Below are positions 5,851-8,919 of a DNA stretch of 8,919 bases, in pieces. The translations under genes were made by a program, and so were the position numbers. Position 1 is the first letter of the stretch; every line of letters starts with the position of its first letter. This DNA comes from CAZUHK01 sp964620345. Its GTDB lineage: Bacteria; Planctomycetota; Phycisphaerae; Phycisphaerales; Zrk34. Where the stretch lies: the NCBI GenBank assembly GCA_964620345.1, contig CAZUHK010000138.1:1-8919 (forward strand), read 5' to 3'. Under the pieces are notes generated by a model. That model did no database searches. It had not been told where the DNA came from and saw only the letters and a program-made list of their open reading frames with translations.

Positions 5851-8238
5851 GTGCATCGATCCATCGCCGCGCTCGCGCTGTTGCTGACCGCGACCCCCGG
5901 CCCCGCCGCGGCCCAGGCCGACAAACCCGCGGCCGATGCCCGGCTGCTGGCCCATCGCTTTGTTCAACTCGCCCGCGGCTCGCTCGGCGGCGCGGCCGAT
6001 CCGTCCGTCGCCCAGCTCACCCGCGGTGCGATCCTGCTGGACCAGGCGATCGAGATCGACCCGACCCTCGCCGAGCCGTGGCTGCTGCGCGCCGAGGCCG
6101 CGGAGATGCTCGGCCAGCGCGATCGCCTCGTCGAATGTCTCAAGGCCTATCTCAAGCTCGAACCGACCGACGACGTGGCCCAGCTTCGCCTGATCGAACT
6201 GCTCGCCGAGCAGCAGCAGACGGTCGAGAAGCGGCGCGGCTTCTACGAGCGCATCGCCGAAGGCCCCGCGGCCCGGCGGTTCACCGCGGCCCTGCGGTCG
6301 CGCGTGGCGCTGCGCGCGGCGCTGCTCGCGGCCGAGCAGGGCGAGCCACAGCAGTACGCCCGACTGCTGGCCCTGGCGCTGTCGCTGGACAAGACCAATA
6401 AGCAGGCCGCGGCCGAGAGCTACCGCGTGCTCGCGAGCAACCCCGGCACGGCGCTGAACGAAATCGCCGCGGCGCTGTTCACGCTCTTCGAGGCCGACCC
6501 GGCCGACCCCGCCGCCCACCAGTTGATCGGCGAGCTGCTGCTGGAGCTGGGCCGATACGAGTCGGCGGTGGGTTGGCTCAACGCCGCCCACGGCATCAGC
6601 CGCGCGCGGTTCGGCGGGGCCGAGCCGGCACTGGGCCATCGCACCGCGCTGGCGCTGTGGGGCGCCGGGCGCACCGCCGACGCGCGGGCATTGCTCGACG
6701 CGATGGTCAGCCCGCTGATCGACCGGCCGGTGAGCGAGCAGGCGACCGAGCAGGACGCGGCCGAGCGGGCCAAGGCCATCGGCGAAGCGGTCGAGCAGGC
6801 CGACCCGCGCACGCTGCTGCTGCGGATCGCACTGCTTGGCCAGACCGCCGAGGCCCAGACGATCGACCAGGCGATGCGCTGGGTGAACCTCAACGCCGAG
6901 GCGATGATCGAAGCCGGCGCCGATGAGCCGGCCATTCAGCGCGGGCGGCTGTGGGCGATGCTCGTGGCCGAGCGCGACCTGACCGACGCGGCGACACTGG
7001 CCCAGAAGCTCGGCGACACGCCCGTGGCCGACGGCTGGCTCTCGCTGAGGCGCGGGGCCGCCGCGGCCGCCATCGAGCAACTTCAGCCCGCGGCGGACAA
7101 CGGCGACGGCCGCGCCGTGCTGGGCCTGGGCATCGCGGCCGAGCAGCAGGGCGATCGTGAACAAGCCGTCGCGCACTATCGCCGGGCTCACCGCCGCGCC
7201 CCGGATGATGTGTTTGGCCTGATCGCGCTGTCGCGGCTGGAGTCGCTCGCCGCCCCGCCCGCGGCCATCGAGGGCGGCGCGATGGTCGCCGATCTGTTCG
7301 CCAAGGTGCCCGATGCGTTGCGCCGCATCGGAGCCGATCCGATCCGCGTGGTCCAGCTTCGTGCCCGCGTCGAGCCGCAGGTCTACCCGATTGGCCGGCC
7401 GGCGTATCTGATCGTCGAGCTGCACAACGTCTCCTCGCACACGCTGTCGCTGGGCCCCGATGGCACGATCCCCACGCGGCTGCTGGTCTCGGCGAACTTG
7501 CGGATCAACGGCCAGCCCGGCCCGCAGGTGCGGCCGGACGTGCTCAACCTCTACCGCCGCCTGCGCCTGCCGCCGCGCCGGTCGCTGACCGTCAAGGTCC
7601 GCGTCGACGGCGGGCAACTGGGCCTGACGATGGACGCCGCGGCGTTCGCACGCATCACCGCCGACCTCTCGCTCGTGCTCAATCCCGCGCTGGGCCGCGG
7701 CGGTACCTTCGTGCCCGGCTTCCTGGGCGTCTCGACTCAGGTTCGCCAAGTCACCCGGACCGGCACGCCGGGCTCGGCCCAAGCGGTGGACCAACGGTTG
7801 AGTGAGCTGACCAGCCCCGACCCGCAGGTCGCCCTGCCCGCCGGGGCGCTGGTGATCCCGATCGCCCAGTCGACCGCGGCGAACGATGCCCAGCAGGCCG
7901 CCGACTGGATGAAGCGGCTCACCCGCGCCTTCGCCCAGCGGTCGGCCCTGGGTCAGGCGTATCTGGTGACGTTCGCCGATAAGGCCCAAGCCGCACGCGA
8001 GGTGACCCGACCGCTGCTGACCGCCGCGACCGAGCAGGTCGATCCCCGCGTCATCATCGCGCTGCTGGCCACGCAGGCCGCGCCGCAGGACGCCTCGCCG
8101 GTGTTCGATGCGGTGCTCAACGCCGCCCTGCGCGGTAATCACGGCCCGATCGCCCAGCGCTTCGCCGAGGCCACCAAACAGGTGCTCGAACAGGCCCGCG
8201 AAGCCGACGAGCAGGAACAGGCATCACCGGAGCGATAA
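5851..8238 (+). CDS. Large secreted TPR-like protein of unknown function
   Basis: This 795-aa protein has a signal peptide at 1-21 (short basic start, ALALLL core, small residues ending GPAAA, then Q-A-D), so it is exported, most likely to the periplasm. Most of it is alpha-helical repeat. TPR-like units are clearest near 57-110 (AILLDQAIEIDP, then LRAEAAEMLGQRDR), 221-250 (LIGELLLELGRYESAVGWLNAA) and 420-453 (LGIAAEQQGDREQAVAHYRRA). Residues about 498-635 are strand-rich (QVYPIGRPAYLIVELHNVSS) and look like a beta-sandwich domain. About 650-795 is helical again and ends in a charged tail. TPR proteins usually scaffold other proteins; no catalytic motif is visible. The GTG start has AAAGGA ending 6 nt upstream; a TTG at 5836 would overlap that site. 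It appears to be a single-gene transcript, ending at a hairpin. Confidence 0.85.
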   Translation: MHRSIAALALLLTATPGPAAAQADKPAADARLLAHRFVQLARGSLGGAADPSVAQLTRGAILLDQAIEIDPTLAEPWLLRAEAAEMLGQRDRLVECLKAYLKLEPTDDVAQLRLIELLAEQQQTVEKRRGFYERIAEGPAARRFTAALRSRVALRAALLAAEQGEPQQYARLLALALSLDKTNKQAAAESYRVLASNPGTALNEIAAALFTLFEADPADPAAHQLIGELLLELGRYESAVGWLNAAHGISRARFGGAEPALGHRTALALWGAGRTADARALLDAMVSPLIDRPVSEQATEQDAAERAKAIGEAVEQADPRTLLLRIALLGQTAEAQTIDQAMRWVNLNAEAMIEAGADEPAIQRGRLWAMLVAERDLTDAATLAQKLGDTPVADGWLSLRRGAAAAAIEQLQPAADNGDGRAVLGLGIAAEQQGDREQAVAHYRRAHRRAPDDVFGLIALSRLESLAAPPAAIEGGAMVADLFAKVPDALRRIGADPIRVVQLRARVEPQVYPIGRPAYLIVELHNVSSHTLSLGPDGTIPTRLLVSANLRINGQPGPQVRPDVLNLYRRLRLPPRRSLTVKVRVDGGQLGLTMDAAAFARITADLSLVLNPALGRGGTFVPGFLGVSTQVRQVTRTGTPGSAQAVDQRLSELTSPDPQVALPAGALVIPIAQSTAANDAQQAADWMKRLTRAFAQRSALGQAYLVTFADKAQAAREVTRPLLTAATEQVDPRVIIALLATQAAPQDASPVFDAVLNAALRGNHGPIAQRFAEATKQVLEQAREADEQEQASPER

Positions 8239-8255
8239 TTTTCCGATGCCATCCG

Positions 8256-8278
8256 CCCTGCGATGCCGCGACGCAGGG
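8256..8278 (+). terminator. Candidate terminator hairpin after the TPR-like gene
   Basis: CCCTGCG (8256-8262) and CGCAGGG (8272-8278) form a perfect 7-bp stem with a 9-nt loop, 17 nt after the stop codon. The following sequence is AT-richer but has no immediate T-run (TTTT comes 18 nt later), so intrinsic termination would be inefficient. Position and stem strength support it. Confidence 0.45.
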
Positions 8279-8305
8279 TCCGAATATTTCGTCAACTTTT
8301 CCATC

Positions 8306-8333
8306 TTGACACCCCCGCGGCAGAGTGTATACT
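8306..8333 (+). promoter_or_regulatory. Near-consensus sigma70 promoter upstream of the prepilin gene
   Basis: TTGACA (8306-8311, perfect) and TATACT (8328-8333, five of six) are separated by 16 nt, with AT-rich sequence before the -35 (8283-8305). It is the strongest promoter in the window. The predicted start is near 8340-8341, leaving almost 400 nt before the prepilin ATG at 8738. Confidence 0.8.
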
Positions 8334-8335
8334 TA

Positions 8336-8357
8336 CCTTTGGATAGCAGGGCAAAGG
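8336..8357 (+). promoter_or_regulatory. Inverted repeat over the predicted transcription start
   Basis: CCTTTG (8336-8341) and CAAAGG (8352-8357) form a perfect 6-bp inverted repeat with a 10-nt centre, starting 2 nt after the -10 box. Its position fits a repressor operator. The centre also contains GATAGC, which pairs with GCTATC at 8370-8375, so if transcription starts early enough the same bases could form an H-type pseudoknot. Confidence 0.4.
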
Positions 8358-8737
8358 GTCTTTACGACCGCTATCATTTTCCTCATCTGGGGCCGATCGG
8401 CTCCGTGCATCATTCGTCGCCCTTGCCTGGCCATCCGTCATCCGGGGGTGGTTCGCGTGTCGGGCCGGATGGATCGGGTTCCCGGCACACGAATCGAACG
8501 CGAACCACGCGGGCATCGGACGCCCGGCGAGGGTTGTCGCGCAGGAGCGTTCGTTCCGCGCGACGTGCAACAGGGTACGAATGTCGAGCCGCGACAGTGT
8601 GCAAGCGTTTTTGGCCGCCCCATCGTCCATCGGGTCGGCCGGCTGATGGTCAGCCGCCGCGAACACACCGCCTCACGCTCGGCGGAGTCGACGGAACTGT
8701 TCTTTTCATCCCTTTTCCCCCACAGGAGTCCCCAACC
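8341..8737 (+). ncRNA. Long, potentially structured 5' leader of the prepilin gene
   Basis: Nothing between the promoter and the ATG looks coding, and the stretch is rich in inverted repeats. In order they are: GATAGC/GCTATC (8342-8347/8370-8375) enclosing GGTC/GACC (8357-8360/8366-8369) with a 9-nt AGGGCAAAG bulge; GGGGCC/GGCTCC (8389-8394/8399-8404); an 11-bp perfect stem 8448-8458/8498-8508; CGGGC/GCCCG (8510-8514/8522-8526); a composite hairpin 8533-8571; TGTCG/CGACA (8582-8586/8592-8596); CGGCTGA/TCAGCCG (8640-8646/8650-8656); CCGCC/GGCGG (8668-8672/8681-8685). A pyrimidine-rich stretch (8699-8721) precedes the ribosome binding site. I recognise no known riboswitch or RNA family. GC-rich DNA forms stems by chance, so structure is inferred; the leader could also yield a separate small RNA. 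Confidence 0.5.
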
Positions 8738-8919
8738 ATGAAACGCAAGTTCAGAGGATTCACCCTCGTGGAGCTGCTGGTGGTGGTCGCGATTATCGCG
8801 CTGCTGCTCGGCATCCTCCTGCCCGCCCTGGGCAAAGCCCGTGAGCTGGCCAACCGCGCCGTGTGCGCCAACAACCTCAACGGCTTCTTCAAGTCCATGG
8901 CGATCTACGCCAACACCAA
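8738..8919 (+). CDS. Prepilin-like protein (type II secretion/type IV pilin family), N-terminal part
   Basis: The first 60 residues of a gene cut by the right edge. The start is MKRKFRG followed by FTLVELLVVVAIIALLLG: a short basic leader, Gly7 just before the prepilin peptidase cut, Phe at mature position 1 and Glu at position 5, then a long hydrophobic helix. The peptidase cuts after Gly and methylates the Phe; the helix then anchors the protein in the membrane or packs it into a pilus or pseudopilus. ILLPALGKARELANRAVCANNL is of the style seen in the many planctomycete prepilin-like proteins, most of unknown role. AGGAG (8724-8728) lies 9 nt before the ATG. The C-terminal domain, which would show which type it is, is outside the window. 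Confidence 0.9.
   Translation, partial: MKRKFRGFTLVELLVVVAIIALLLGILLPALGKARELANRAVCANNLNGFFKSMAIYANT

Noticed and set aside
5743..8142. A 799-codon open frame on the minus strand, antisense to the TPR-like gene
   Set aside because: Its protein is low-complexity Arg/Gly/Gln/His-rich sequence with no signal peptide or domain pattern. The plus strand has a signal peptide, a ribosome binding site, helical repeats and strong GC3 bias, which by itself keeps the opposite frame free of stops.
8342..8375. c-di-GMP-I riboswitch suggested by CAGGGCAAA near a pilin-type gene
   Set aside because: The other conserved parts of that aptamer (ACGCAAAGCC, and the final helix with TAGC followed by GGGTTACC-like sequence) are not present in order.
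8474..8510. tRNA-like segment (on the minus strand, GTTCGATTCG resembles a T-arm)
   Set aside because: No matching acceptor stem, D-arm or anticodon arm could be found around it.
8582..8612. Intrinsic terminator or attenuator (TGTCG/CGACA stem, then TTTTT)
   Set aside because: The T-run begins 11 nt after the stem ends, too far for an intrinsic terminator.
8292..8666. A 124-codon minus-strand frame in the same leader region
   Set aside because: No promoter, ribosome binding site or protein pattern supports it; GC-rich DNA gives such frames by chance.
8325..8741. A 138-codon plus-strand frame covering the prepilin leader
   Set aside because: Its GTG start overlaps the -10 box, so it could not be translated from that promoter. 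No ribosome binding site or recognisable protein features are visible, and it runs past the prepilin ATG.

Overview
The window looks like chromosomal DNA of a planctomycete, probably of the class Phycisphaerae. The evidence is high GC with strong GC3 bias, a prepilin-type protein of the planctomycete kind at the right edge, a shortened UvrC, a TraR/DksA protein with a long lysine-rich tail, and large secreted helical-repeat and membrane proteins with no familiar homologue. This assignment is inferred from family style; there is no rRNA or other marker gene. I see no insertion sequence, prophage, CRISPR array, tRNA or rRNA.

Left block (1-1509, minus strand): three genes read leftward with short gaps. 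They are a four-helix membrane protein with a possible PH-like domain (1509-607), a cytoplasmic cyclophilin peptidyl-prolyl isomerase (555-124), and the first 34 codons of a small conserved protein running off the edge (103-1). A short divergent interval separates them from mutY (1602-2759, plus), an adenine DNA glycosylase with its Fe-S cluster and C-terminal NUDIX-like domain.

Middle block (2835-5671, minus strand): a likely operon starts from a sigma70-like promoter at 5643-5671. Its order is TraR/DksA-like regulator, lspA (signal peptidase II), uvrC, with gaps of 27 and 23 nt. It converges on mutY, and the 75-nt space between holds two candidate terminator hairpins. Two DNA repair genes (mutY for oxidised guanine, uvrC for bulky lesions) therefore end tail to tail.

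Right block (5579-8919, plus strand): a 272-nt divergent region with several inverted repeats precedes a 795-aa secreted TPR-like protein (5851-8238). A candidate terminator follows, then a near-consensus promoter (TTGACA, 16 nt, TATACT) at 8306-8333. About 400 nt of leader rich in inverted repeats then leads to a prepilin-like gene (8738 to the window end) that has a good ribosome binding site. This long leader, with overlapping pairing options right at the predicted transcription start, is the most promising undescribed element in the window. The other notable points are the shortened UvrC, which keeps both nuclease sites but lacks the helix-hairpin-helix tail, and the DksA-like protein, which combines a histone-H1-like tail with loss of two of the four zinc-ligand cysteines.
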